A stretch of DNA of 64,000 nucleotides from Hsuehochloa calcarea (taxonomy: Eukaryota > Streptophyta > Magnoliopsida > Poales > Poaceae): positions 2,455,501 through 2,519,500 of the forward strand of contig CM070604.1 in NCBI GenBank assembly GCA_036346395.1. The letters are read 5' to 3'. This document shows, piece after piece, positions 33,214 through 43,384 of the stretch. The notes beneath the pieces are model-generated. The model had not been told where the DNA came from and made no database searches. It saw only the letters and a program-made list of their open reading frames with translations. Numbering within the stretch: the first letter of the stretch is position 1; every line of letters starts with the position of its first letter. Made by a program: the position numbers and the translations under genes.

Positions 33214-36152
33214 ATGGAGGAGGATTCTGGTAGATCCACCGCAACAATTGGTTTTCTTAGAAGAGGTTCTGGCATCTCCTTGAGAAATCAAAGCAACGAG
33301 GAAGGGCTAAACCAGTACAGCACTAAGCCGGGAACACCACAAAGCTCAACCCTATGAAAGCCAGATGGGCTGACAATAAGGAGAAACCAAGATATTTACC
33401 TGACCCATTTCATTCATCAGGCTCTAAGGCTGCATCTGCAAGCTCTTCAAAAGCTCCTGTCAGAAAATATTATGAGGAAAAGCAAAGAAGGCCCTTTTTG
33501 GCAGAGGCAGACAATGCTGAAAGCAGTAACATAAGAACTGAGGCCAACCGTCTGCAGAGTAGCAAGAAAGCTGTTCTTGAGGAGGATGGGCATCCATATG
33601 CTCAGCAGACTGAGTCAGAAGATTCATTTTTCACATCAACTACTGGAGATCAGCCAGCAGAACTTGATCCTGAAGTTTTAGATTCTTCTGTTTCTTCAGG
33701 GATTTCTCCACATGCAGTTGATTCCATAGTAAAAAATACTGCATTGCGGACTAAACCACGCAGGCAGAAGGATAAAGAAGAATTGAGTATGGGTAGACCT
33801 CAAACTGCATCTACTTTTGTTCATCGGCCTACTGTATCTCGAAATTCTACCATTGGCGTGAAATCATCAAATGGTGCTGGTACTGGAGTACGGAGATGTG
33901 GCCTAAAAAATCTTGGTTGCACATCAATATCTGATGTTTTGCCATCTGGCTGTTCTTCATCTAATTCTCTTCATAATAAGACGGTTGAGGTTACGAGAAA
34001 GAGGACTTCTGATGGAGAGAGTTCTTCAAGATCAAGGAGCTTAAGTGGGCGGCCTAGTTTAGGCCATTCACCTTTCATGTATCCTGGCATTACTGGTCCC
34101 AGAGTGAGAGCTGCTGAACAATCAGATTATCAACAAACAATAAGGACTAGCAGCAGAAGTGTTCAGGATTCTGCAGATTCAGCAATGACTAGACGACCTT
34201 CTACTCAGCATGCTAGGGTGAGGATGCCGGATGAAAGAGAGGATGGCGTGTTTGCTCTGCATGAGACTGTAACAAGGCTTCGCCAACCAGATTGGGCTCG
34301 TTTTTCCATGGATGAAGTTTCCCCACAGAGATTAACAAGGCCTTTTTCTGTGGAATTGCCTCATGCAATCTACTCGTCTAGTCGTCAAGGCTCAAGTAAT
34401 CGGATAGCAAGGAGCAGATCAGGTTCTCGTCCTGAGGAAAGCCCTCCACAAATGTTTCATGGTCTGCTGGGTGAGAGAGATGGCTACAGGCGCGTAAACA
34501 TGGAAGGAATTGCAGAGGTTGTTTTCCAAATACTTGTCTGAGTTATTGTGACTTTGTGCTTAGGTTTTGTTTGGGATGAAACTTGATCAAATTATCATAG
34601 ATTTATAATATACTGTCTTTGATTAGCTGTTATGATGTCTTGATATGTGAAAGAAACACCGCTTGATATATGGCATATTTACTTTGTGCAGGTGTTGCTA
34701 GCGTTGGACAGGATTGAACACGATGATGAATTGACTTATGAGGTCTGTCCTTTAACTTGTTTTACATGTTTTTCTCTTGTTGCCAACCTGGCACTGAAAT
34801 GTTCTGGACAAAAATATTGGCAGCAATTGCTTGTACTGGAAACTAATATGTTCCTTAGTGGCCTTGGCTTGCATGATCAGCATAGAGATATGCGAATGGA
34901 TATTGACAACATGTCTTATGAGGTATTACTTTCATCATGTTCATTGTGCCGCAAGGGTTTTGATTAGAGTTGTTTTTTTTATTTGTTAGAATTGATACTT
35001 AATTATTTATTTACTCATTCAGTGTGTTCGTCTAAATTTTAAATTGAGTCGTCTGCTCATCTGGATTAGACTTCAGAAGCTGCTGTGTTTTGTCTCACTT
35101 TTGTTTTGGTCAGGAACTATTAGCACTAGAGGAGCGGATTGGGTCCGTGAGCACTGCCCTTTCTAAAGAGCAATTTGCAAAGAGTCTCAATCGAAGTGTG
35201 TATAAACCAACAAATTCAGAGCTAGAAGTAAACAGAGCTGTAATAGATGACGTCAAATGCTGCATATGTCAGGTATTTATACTGGTCAAGGATGCTACCA
35301 TTTCTGTGCACATTTGTCAAAAATGTTTACTACTGTTCTAATGGTGAATTTGATAATACTGCTTGATGTTACACCACAACTGTTGGTGTGTTTACCCCCT
35401 CTTTTTTCTATTAAAAAAAGACTCACCTGGTTGACAAGGCATAGGCCAATTGGAAGGGGAAACATAAGGTAATATAAAGCATAGTTACATAGGGTGCATA
35501 AAGGTAAGTAAATAAATGATAACTTTTGTTGTGGAAGATTGTATCTAGGATTCATGTTTTACTCACTCTACAATTGTCCCATTCATTTAGACATTACTAT
35601 TTTTATAACTAGCGCAATTTCCTGCACAATTGTGACTAGATATTGCAACATATTGTATTAGTTATATATCTCCGATTGCTTTGAAAATATAGCTCTAGTT
35701 GTTATACAACTGTAGCAGTTGCAACTTGCAAACATGTATATATGATTAATATGCACCGTTATAATTTGACCCTACCAAAATAAGTGATATAGATCTTCTC
35801 TTTTATCTCGTTTGATGAGAGAATTTCTAGGAAATTTACTTTTTTCTTATTTAAGGATTATTGTGGGATTTTCTAGACTTCTAAAACGAAGGAAGTACCG
35901 TGATTCCGTGAATATCACCGGTTGTTTGTAGATATACAAGATGAACAACTATTTCTTTAGATACTAGATGGTTATTATTTTGTGCTGCTTGTGTTACAGG
36001 AGGACTACATTGAGGGTGAAGAAGTTGGTAGCATGCAGTGTGAGCATCAGTACCATGTGTCCTGCATTCATGAATGGCTTAGACAGAAGAACTGGTGTCC
36101 GATATGCAAAGCTTCAGCAATACCTTCGGAGATGAACAAGGGAGACACATGA
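33214..36152 (+). CDS. RING-H2 E3 ubiquitin ligase (MBR1/2-like), copy 1, frameshifted in exon 1
   Basis: Five coding exons: 33214-34517, 34692-34742, 34824-34922, 35114-35272 and 36000-36152, all joined in phase 0 at GT-AG introns. The intended product is about 588 residues. It has a long Ser/Arg-rich, probably disordered N-terminal part, a conserved helical block (LALDRIEHDDELTYE, QHRDMRMDIDNMSYEELLALEERIG) and a C-terminal RING-H2 finger with ligands C534, C537, C552, H554, H557, C560, C571, C574. This layout matches plant MBR1/MBR2-type E3 ligases, which pass ubiquitin to nuclear targets; targets here are unknown. Exon 1 lacks one G in a G-run at 33330-33332 (GGG here, GGGG in the other copy). 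The frame is lost after STKPG, and the ORF reopens at the Met codon at 33354. The other copy is intact there, so this is a real allele-specific break or an error. Confidence 0.88.
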
Positions 36153-38138
36153 ATCTAGGTTGTTCAAACTCGTAAATAGTATGAATTTATCATGAAGCAG
36201 TGTTAGACATTGTAGTCGCTGACTCAATTCACTCCAACTTGTGAATATGATAAATTGTTTCTCTCTTGAAACCCCTGTAAATTTTTGTTACGACGTGTGG
36301 TTCTCTTCATATAGTAAACATCACTCGCCGTCAGATAGAGACCAAAGAATCATCCTTGTGAAACATGAATTCTGCTTGATTGGACCACCTCACAGTAATC
36401 AAAATTCTGCGTGATTGGGATTTTAATCAAAATCCATTCACTTTTGCTGCTACCTTGTGTATGACTTGCAGATAAAAAGTATTACTGATTACTGAAATAG
36501 GAAAAATGTGTGTCATGAAATGTACAAGTGGCAAATGCGATGGTGTAAACTTGAGGTGACTAACATGTGAATTGCTTGTGTTTTTCCCTGTTGAAGGCTT
36601 GAAGAGGCTGGTCATACCTGCCTGAGAGTCATAATAATAGGGCACTAGGCCTATGATCAACTTCAGTCAGAGTTGATCTCGAGTTTTCATTTCAGCATGT
36701 GCAAATCTTCGGATCTATCAATAAAGACAATAATCATTACCAAATGGCAGGTCATGGCATACTGGAATAATAGAACTTGATGGCTGGATTATACTCTGGT
36801 AGTCTGGTTACAAGAAGGATATGTTACTCACTTATTTGTAGACAGTAGTTGGTTCGTCAGTTCCTTTCTTGCTCGTTACTTTGCTTGTACTAAACTGTTC
36901 GCTAACTAGTAGCTCCCTATAGCTTAGCTGGATACAGCCCCTTCTGTTTGTTTATTTTGGTACGTTCCTTGGATCTTTCTGATGATTATCTGCACAGACT
37001 ACTACTGGGTAATTGCTATCTTACTGATAATACTCTTGTACAAAAAGTGATATGTTTCTTGCTTCTTTTTGCTTTTACCCTGCTATCATAACTCGTGCAG
37101 TACTGCTGTCATAACTCCAATTCCTGTCAGTACAGCTGAAAAAGGAAAACATGATCAGGCCTTCTGGGCAACAGCGGAAGCTAGGTGATGCTGATGGGGT
37201 GAAATTGATTGCAAGGAGCCAAGGACAATGAGGACTACGTGCTGCTATAATTTCAGGGAGAATGCCAACGTGGAGCCTTTTTACAGATCAATTATTCAGG
37301 TTCTTCCCAACTTCTGAAACCTCCAGCTTTTCTTGATACTAGACTGCAGTCCCCAAAAAATTCTGAAGTAGCCTTTCTGCAAATTGTTGTTAGGATAATT
37401 CATTGTTGGCATGTTGCAACATATTTAGGCCTCCTAATTCTGAAGGCCCAAGAGTGCTTTGTACACATTTCTAACTGCAGCCCAATATCGTTTATCTTGG
37501 ATGAAGCATGAATGGCATTGCTTTGGTTAAGGCTGGTATGAGTTGGGACGATTTATAAGACTCTAAAACCTTCAGATCTATATACGTGATTTTGATCGGA
37601 GAATACTGCATGGTTGAGTTAAAATGGTTGCTGTAAAATAAATGGGTCAACAGGCTGGTGCAACCTAAGTTTTTTTTTGTTGCGATTTTTTTTTAGCTAG
37701 TTTGACAATCCTAAAACTCCCAATTATCAGTTACACAAAAAATATTGTAAAACATGCATTTAGGGCTTACTAAACATGATGGAAATTCTCTCTCTTTTAT
37801 CTTAATCGGTGTCAACAATACAGTCTATCTATTGTTAGTCTCCGGTTTGCAATGATGCAGCTCACTAGATAAGTCTTCCTTCATTTTCTTGGTAGACCAG
37901 CTGAAATAAATACGAAAATTGAGAGGTACCGCTCCCATCATTTTTGGAGGGTATACTCTTTTTTGTATCATTCTTATCTTCCCCTATCATAATAACAAAA
38001 TAAATGGACACTGTTCTACTCGTACAGATAACAATTCACTGATCAGAATATTTTCTTAGGACAAGGAGCAATTTGAGGAACCCACAGTTTTATAACAACT
38101 TTATGGCAGATGTACAGCCATTCAGACTGGTTGTATTA

Positions 38139-38200
38139 GAGAATCTCTGTCATCATTCAATAAGTATTACAATACTTACTGAATGATGACAGAGATTCTC
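38139..38200. repeat. Near-perfect 62-base hairpin
   Basis: Arms of 29 bases (38139-38167 and 38172-38200) pair with a single mismatch around a 4-base loop (taca). It is much stronger than expected by chance. It may be a decayed small foldback transposon, a small-RNA precursor or a fold-back assembly artefact; the sequence does not decide. Confidence 0.9.
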
Positions 38201-38229
38201 AGTGTGTCGATGTATGCAGTTCTGTGCCA

Positions 38230-38600
38230 AATTTTGCTGTCTAATAAACCTCAAGGTTAAGGTCCAAGTAACCATGATTTGATTTCCAAACCTCTGAAGT
38301 TACCCAGAGCAAATTCCTATTTATACCTGAGCTATGGAAGCTTGATTAGATGATTCATGATTTACCATTTCAGCTACTAAGTCATGTAAAACTGATGCAA
38401 AAATTTATTTATTTTTCTCTTCAGTTTAGTTAGCTGGCAAAGTAAGCAGTTTATTTATGAGTTGGGACAACTGCTTTTCCTTAGGAAATCCGAAAGCGAC
38501 TGCGCATTTGCGCCAAACCAAGGCATGAAATGCAATACAAAGGGATGCCAGTGACTTGAATAATGAAGACCTAGAAAATCAGTGGTGTGTGGCAGGCAGC
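38230..38600 (+). repeat. Degenerate duplicated segment, member A
   Basis: Shares ordered blocks with 40430-40790: ccaagtaa-ccatgatttgatt near the start, agagcaaattcc, gcgccaaaccaaggcatgaa and gacctagaaaa-cagtg at the end. The sequence between blocks has diverged. Confidence 0.65.
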
Positions 38601-38696
38601 CAGGCACGAGGAATTGTATTCTAGAGTCACATATCAGTCACCATTACTTTTCTTTTGTGCTTGTGCACTTGTGGTTTCATATTTTCATTCTTTTTA

Positions 38697-39801
38697 GGGT
38701 CCGTTTGTTCAGATGGACGTACGGGGTGGTCCTCGACCGGATGATTCGGAAAATGGACATATTAACGTGTTTGGTTCGGTTAATGAAACCGATTGGTTCG
38801 GTGCCAAGTCGTTCCCTCGAAAGGAATATTCAGCTCTGATGCCATGGCGTTCGACAAAAAAACACGAACCACGCGGTTCAGCTTCTCCTCAGCGTGCACT
38901 CGTCTCCCCCCTCTGGCCGTTGTGCTCCTCTCCCATCTTCTCCACAGAAAGCCGCCGCCGTCTATTCCCTCCATGTCTTCCTCCTCTTCTCGAGCCAGCG
39001 ACGGCGCTGTGCCGTGATGGCTGCCACGCTCGCCTTGCCGTCCCGTCGAATACCGTGAGCTTCTTCCCTTCCTTTCGCGTCAAAGTCTGTTCCAAGACCT
39101 CCTCTACATTTTTCCTCTCTCGATTTCATGTTGCATCCACCGAAGAACCGGATACCGTCTTCTTCCCCAACCCCGGTCGGAACCCGCCGCCAGTCACCAT
39201 TCTTTGTCCGGTGAGCGTCCACTCACCTCCCTCTTCCTTTCCCCACCACCCATGTCCGCTCCCGTCCTCCGTAGCGCTGCCGCCACTGCGAACCCACCCT
39301 ATCACCTCGGCTCACGCCGCCGCCCGACTCGACGCCCCTCCGCCCGCACCGTGCTGTGTCGGTGAGTTCCCTCACCTCCCTGGAGCTCGTGCGCGCGCTA
39401 TATTCCCCCCTCCTTCCCTCCGCCGCCGCCATAGACACAACATCGCCACCGCTGCCGGGAGTAGCTGCGCAGCACTGTTGTGGTTCGCCTTCCGCCGCAT
39501 CGCCGCCACCCCTGGACTCCTCTTCTCCGCTGGGACCCATTTTTAGGGTCACCCCATCCTCTCCGCACCTCCTTGCCAGCCGGCGAGCCCGTCCGCGCCG
39601 GACTCTTGCCCTCCTCTGTCTCCTCTCTCTGTGTCACCTCTCTCTGTGTGTGTCTCTATACATACAAGCAACAAAACAAAAAGTTGTATCATGTGATCCA
39701 AGCATCCAAACACTGAACTGGTAATGATCCATTCAGGATCATCTGATCCACATTGAATGGAACCATCCCATTCAACTTGTTACGTCCATCCAAACGGACC
39801 C
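38697..39801. mobile_element. Non-autonomous DNA transposon with GC-rich core
   Basis: Terminal inverted repeats: the left end begins GGGTCCGTTTG and continues with GATGGACGTA; the right end, read inverted, begins GGGTCCGTTTGGATGGACGTA. The 1.1-kb element has no transposase. Its middle (38880-39640) is GC-rich and opens frames on several strands at once (up to 277 codons), rich in Pro, Ser and Arg. These may be captured gene pieces or just GC bias. A clear target duplication was not found. Confidence 0.75.
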
Positions 39802-41159
39802 AGCCAGCCAGGGGACCAAACTAAGAGCGTTTTGTCAATAAATAATTGACCTCTATACAGTTTGAATTTTGAAGAAGAAAAAACATAATGCAGTTTCAGA
39901 CAAGCTAGCTGCTTAGGTTGCACATGATGATTAAGAATTTAAGATGATCTGCAAGTTGAGATTTGAAGTCTATCAAAATTTCTCGAAGGATGCTTATAAT
40001 TTCTCACCCGCAAGTACACGCTTCTATTGCTATTAAACAGAAATAGTATCGGATACTAATAGCCATGCAGATCATATTGGCGTACTTGAAAAAAAAGTGT
40101 CTCGACCATGGTTAACCTTTTTCTTCTACGCCTGGAAAGATATGTTAATGTGCAAATTCAACCTATTTTCTTCTCTTAACCGACAAAATTTCTAATATAA
40201 CTGCAATAAAATATTTGGTTAAATCAATGTAAATGTACCTCTATCAATGGAAGAAGCTCTGAAAATGGCCTGTCAATATGACATGGCGCATTTTCATTAC
40301 ATGGTCAATAAAAAGACTGGGCGAGAAATACAATGTTGATGGGAACAAGGTGGCTATTGAGTTGTGTGCGACTGTGCCATGTAATGCACAGTTGCACACA
40401 TTTAGGAGTAAATTTTAGTGTTTAATGAATACCAAACTTGAAGTCCATGTTATCCAAGTAATCATGACTTGATTTTTCAGACGTACCAAGCTTGCAGAGC
40501 AAATTCCATTGCTCAAACGGTAATTTGCTACTATACCCAGAAGGCCAGAACCCTGGAATCACGATGTTCAGTTAATCAGCTGCGTAAAACCAAGTTCCAA
40601 ATTCAGAGCATTAATTTGAATTCACTTCAGTTGGTAGGAAAAACCGCAAAGTCGGTTCCTTGTGATCAAGAAAAGGACCTGGCGATTGTGCCAAACCAAC
40701 GCATGAAGTTATGTAATGCAAATTTGTGCCAATGGCTTGAAACTCGGGTACTTGACCTAGAAAAGCAGTGATTTATGGCTGGCATGCTCTGTGGTGTTAC
40801 AGAATCACATTTCAAACATCTTTTCCCCCCCTTGTGTATCAGCTTGTGCTCTCTTTTTCATTGCCTTACTAACTTTCATTTCTTATCAAGGGGACCAAAC
40901 TTATCACCCAAAAAAAAATTTACCCTCTCTGTGACTGGAGTAGGCGTGAACATTACTATTGTTGTTCCTTCTGAGTTTAAGGCTTTAGGTTTGCTTGGTT
41001 GATTGACTGAAAATATCACGTGGTTTCTGGAGGGCATTCACAGGCCATGTTAGTTGTATTTATGAGGACTTGGACCACGCGTGCTGAATCCGCTGTCATC
41101 AGTCTGGAGCCACAAGGTGAAAGTTCAATGTACAAACTCAACTTCATACTGCTATTCTT
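39802..41159. other. Intergenic DNA with duplicated segment, member B
   Basis: AT-rich. 40430-40790 is the partner of 38230-38600. The ORF 40469-40771 lies in this repeat and has no recognised domain, so it is not called a gene. Confidence 0.5.
40430..40790 (+). repeat. Degenerate duplicated segment, member B
   Basis: Direct, diverged copy of 38230-38600 (same block order and strand), with the 1.1-kb transposon lying between the two. Confidence 0.65.
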
Positions 41160-42900
41160 CTCTCTTTTTTTGACGTAAAAAAAGAGAGTAGAGAACTCTG
41201 TGCCTTATGACAATTATATTGAAATGGTTGTCAAAAGGTATTACAACGTCAACGGCGTCAAAATATCTTAAACAAGTAAAATCAAGCAAAAAAGAGGAAA
41301 CTCTACAAAATTAGAGGTACAAAAGGAACGACAAAACTACATAAAGGAGATTAAGCTAAGAGTTGGCTCCACTGGTGAAGAGAAGCTCGGTGCTTGGGCT
41401 TTGACATGTAAGCCCAAAGGCTAATGGAATCCTGACGTTGAATCGAGATGGCATTGTCTTCAATTTTTTGAAACACTCGTCTATTTCTTGTAGTACATAG
41501 TGTATGAGCACAAGCTGCAACACATACTGGCAAAAATTCACAGGAATTACCTGCTTCTATGGACGTCCTCTCAACACATTCCAGTATGCAGTGTGACGAG
41601 GTTGCTACTGTTGCTAGGTCCTGTTTTTTCAGAGATTATTCACAGCTTTACATCGCAAAATGATATGATCGATTGTGTTCAATGCAGAGCAAAGGTCGTG
41701 GTGAGGGTCATTCATCCAGTGTTTAGTTGTTATGTAATCCTTGATGTTCACCTGTCCTCTGAAAGCTAGCCATAAGAAGATTATGTGTTTTGTGTGGTAT
41801 TGACCTATGCCAGGTATAGTCTGTCGCTAGCCATTTGATGCCGTGAAACGATAGGAGCTTGTAGAACTCTGAAGTGGTTAAGTCTACCATGGTTGAACCG
41901 ATCACCCTTTGGTCCAATGCTCCTAGTTGCAATTGTTGTTCGGATAAGATGTCTAGCAAGGTTTGAAATTCCGAATGTGCTGGTTGTGAGAGAACTGGGT
42001 GCAGTGATACTACTCAAGTATCGTCGATGAATTGCGAGAGGACCGTGCAGTTCAGGTTAGTAACGAAGGTGAACAGAGTGGGTAAACAGAGGTAAAGTCG
42101 CCCTAATAAGGTCCAATGGTCTTTCCAAAACATAGTAGTCTAGCCATTCCCGACTATAACCTTGGTCATTTGTATTGTCACTTTGAAACATATGATAATG
42201 TTCTCCAAATCAATGTGTCTCCCTGATGAGATTGTGTTGGTATGTGATTCCGAATATATTGCCATCTTAACCATTGCAAGCAGGGTTCAGTAGAGTTGAT
42301 AGTAGTTTCCCACAGATTGCTCATTCAGTAGAGTTTGATAGTAGTTTCCCACAGATTTCATGAGCAATGCTTGATTATGAATTATGAGATCACGGAGTCT
42401 CAAACCCCTTTGCTCTTTTGGCAGCGTGACTTTCGTCCATGCAACTAGGCAATGTCTGTCGTACGTGTACCTCTCTCCGAATTTTGTCAATAGCTTCTAT
42501 GCTGCGTTTTGGCCATTAAGGCAGCTCATGTAGCCGTATGTATAACCGATAGCACTGTATTTATCATGATTACTCTCCCTCCCCATGACAGTAGGCTAGA
42601 GGTCTGTTCTGTCGATGATTCGTTGCATAAGGCTGTGGGGAATCTCATTAATGGAGAGAGGTAGTCCTAAGTAGTTAGAGGGCACTGAGTGGCTATTCTT
42701 CGTGACTGACTTGCAAATTGTCCAAAAAGAACGGCATATGGGATATACTTGATTAACTGGACCAACTGTACCATTTACACCAATGTAAGTGTACCTTCTA
42801 TCACATGGTAGACCCTGAAAATATCCTAAGGTGTATCGCACTTATATGATTACGCAATCAAGAAAAGGATTGGGCCGGAACAAATACACTGTGATGGACT
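41160..42900 (-). mobile_element. LINE (non-LTR) retrotransposon remnant
   Basis: Minus-strand frames show the 3' half of a plant L1-type ORF2: YLGLPLSINEIPHSL (within 42596-42841), CLVAWTKVTLPKEQRGLRLRDL with HNQALLMK (within 42287-42490) and near the end TRNRRVFQKIE (within 41351-41541). Frames are broken, and the conserved catalytic part of reverse transcriptase is missing. A T-run at about 41164-41171 could be the remains of the poly(A) tail. A short tandem duplication (gtagtttcccacagatt type) lies at 42290-42360. Confidence 0.78.
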
Positions 42901-42971
42901 GTGAACATGGAGAGAGAGAAGTTATAAGCCCCTCTACTACTCAATGTACGTACGGCGCAATGTAACTAGCA

Positions 42972-43384
42972 TTAGTTGACCTTGGTGCACACTCGGCGGA
43001 TCTCACCGTCGGAGCCGGTCTTGGCCCCGACGCGGCCGAGCTTGGTCATGGCGGTGACGAAGGCGTCAAAGAAGGCCGTCTGGTTGGCGGCGAAGTAGTT
43101 GACGGTGCTCCGCGACCGGCGGTCGGCAAAGAGGGCCTGGTCAGAGGCCAGCAGGCCCTTCATCTGCTGCAGCGTCTGGTAGTAGCCGTTGTCGAACTTG
43201 AAGGGCGTGACGGCGTCGAGCATCGCCACCGTGGACAGGCTGTAGTTGAGCGGGCACGTCCGCCGCATCTGCCGCAGGAAGGCGAGGTTCATCGGCGGGC
43301 TGTACTGCGGCACCGCGCCGGCCTTGAACTGGTACAGCCGCCGCACGAACTTGTCGCAGTGCGTCACACCGATCGTGTGACCCC
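42972..43384 (-). CDS. Peroxidase exon 4 (proximal His to stop)
   Basis: Begins GGHTIGVTHC and ends EIRRVCTKVN then TAA. It contains the usual FDNGYYQTL and GLLASDQALF blocks. Confidence 0.93.

Larger units (their letters stand above)
20588..35112 (+). repeat. Large duplicated block, copy 1
   Basis: This 14.5-kb stretch recurs in the same orientation at 49404-64000. The match includes the broken Mutator-like element, its nested retrotransposon pieces and the first exons of the RING-H2 gene. The match ends only because the window ends, so the true right limit is unknown. In the first coding exon of the RING gene I count about nine substitutions and one indel in 1.3 kb, so the copies are very recent or allelic. 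Confidence 0.95.
36153..38696 (+). other. 3' UTR and intergenic DNA after RING-H2 gene, copy 1
   Basis: The first few hundred bases are probably the 3' UTR. The rest is AT-rich with no gene seen. It includes a strong hairpin at 38139-38200 and one member of a degenerate duplicated segment at 38230-38600. Confidence 0.5.

Noticed and set aside
38713..39546. 277-codon ORF
   Set aside because: Contained in a terminal-inverted-repeat transposon, no recognisable domain, overlapping ORFs on both strands.
40469..40771. 100-codon ORF as a small gene
   Set aside because: Sits in a duplicated intergenic segment whose partner has no matching ORF.
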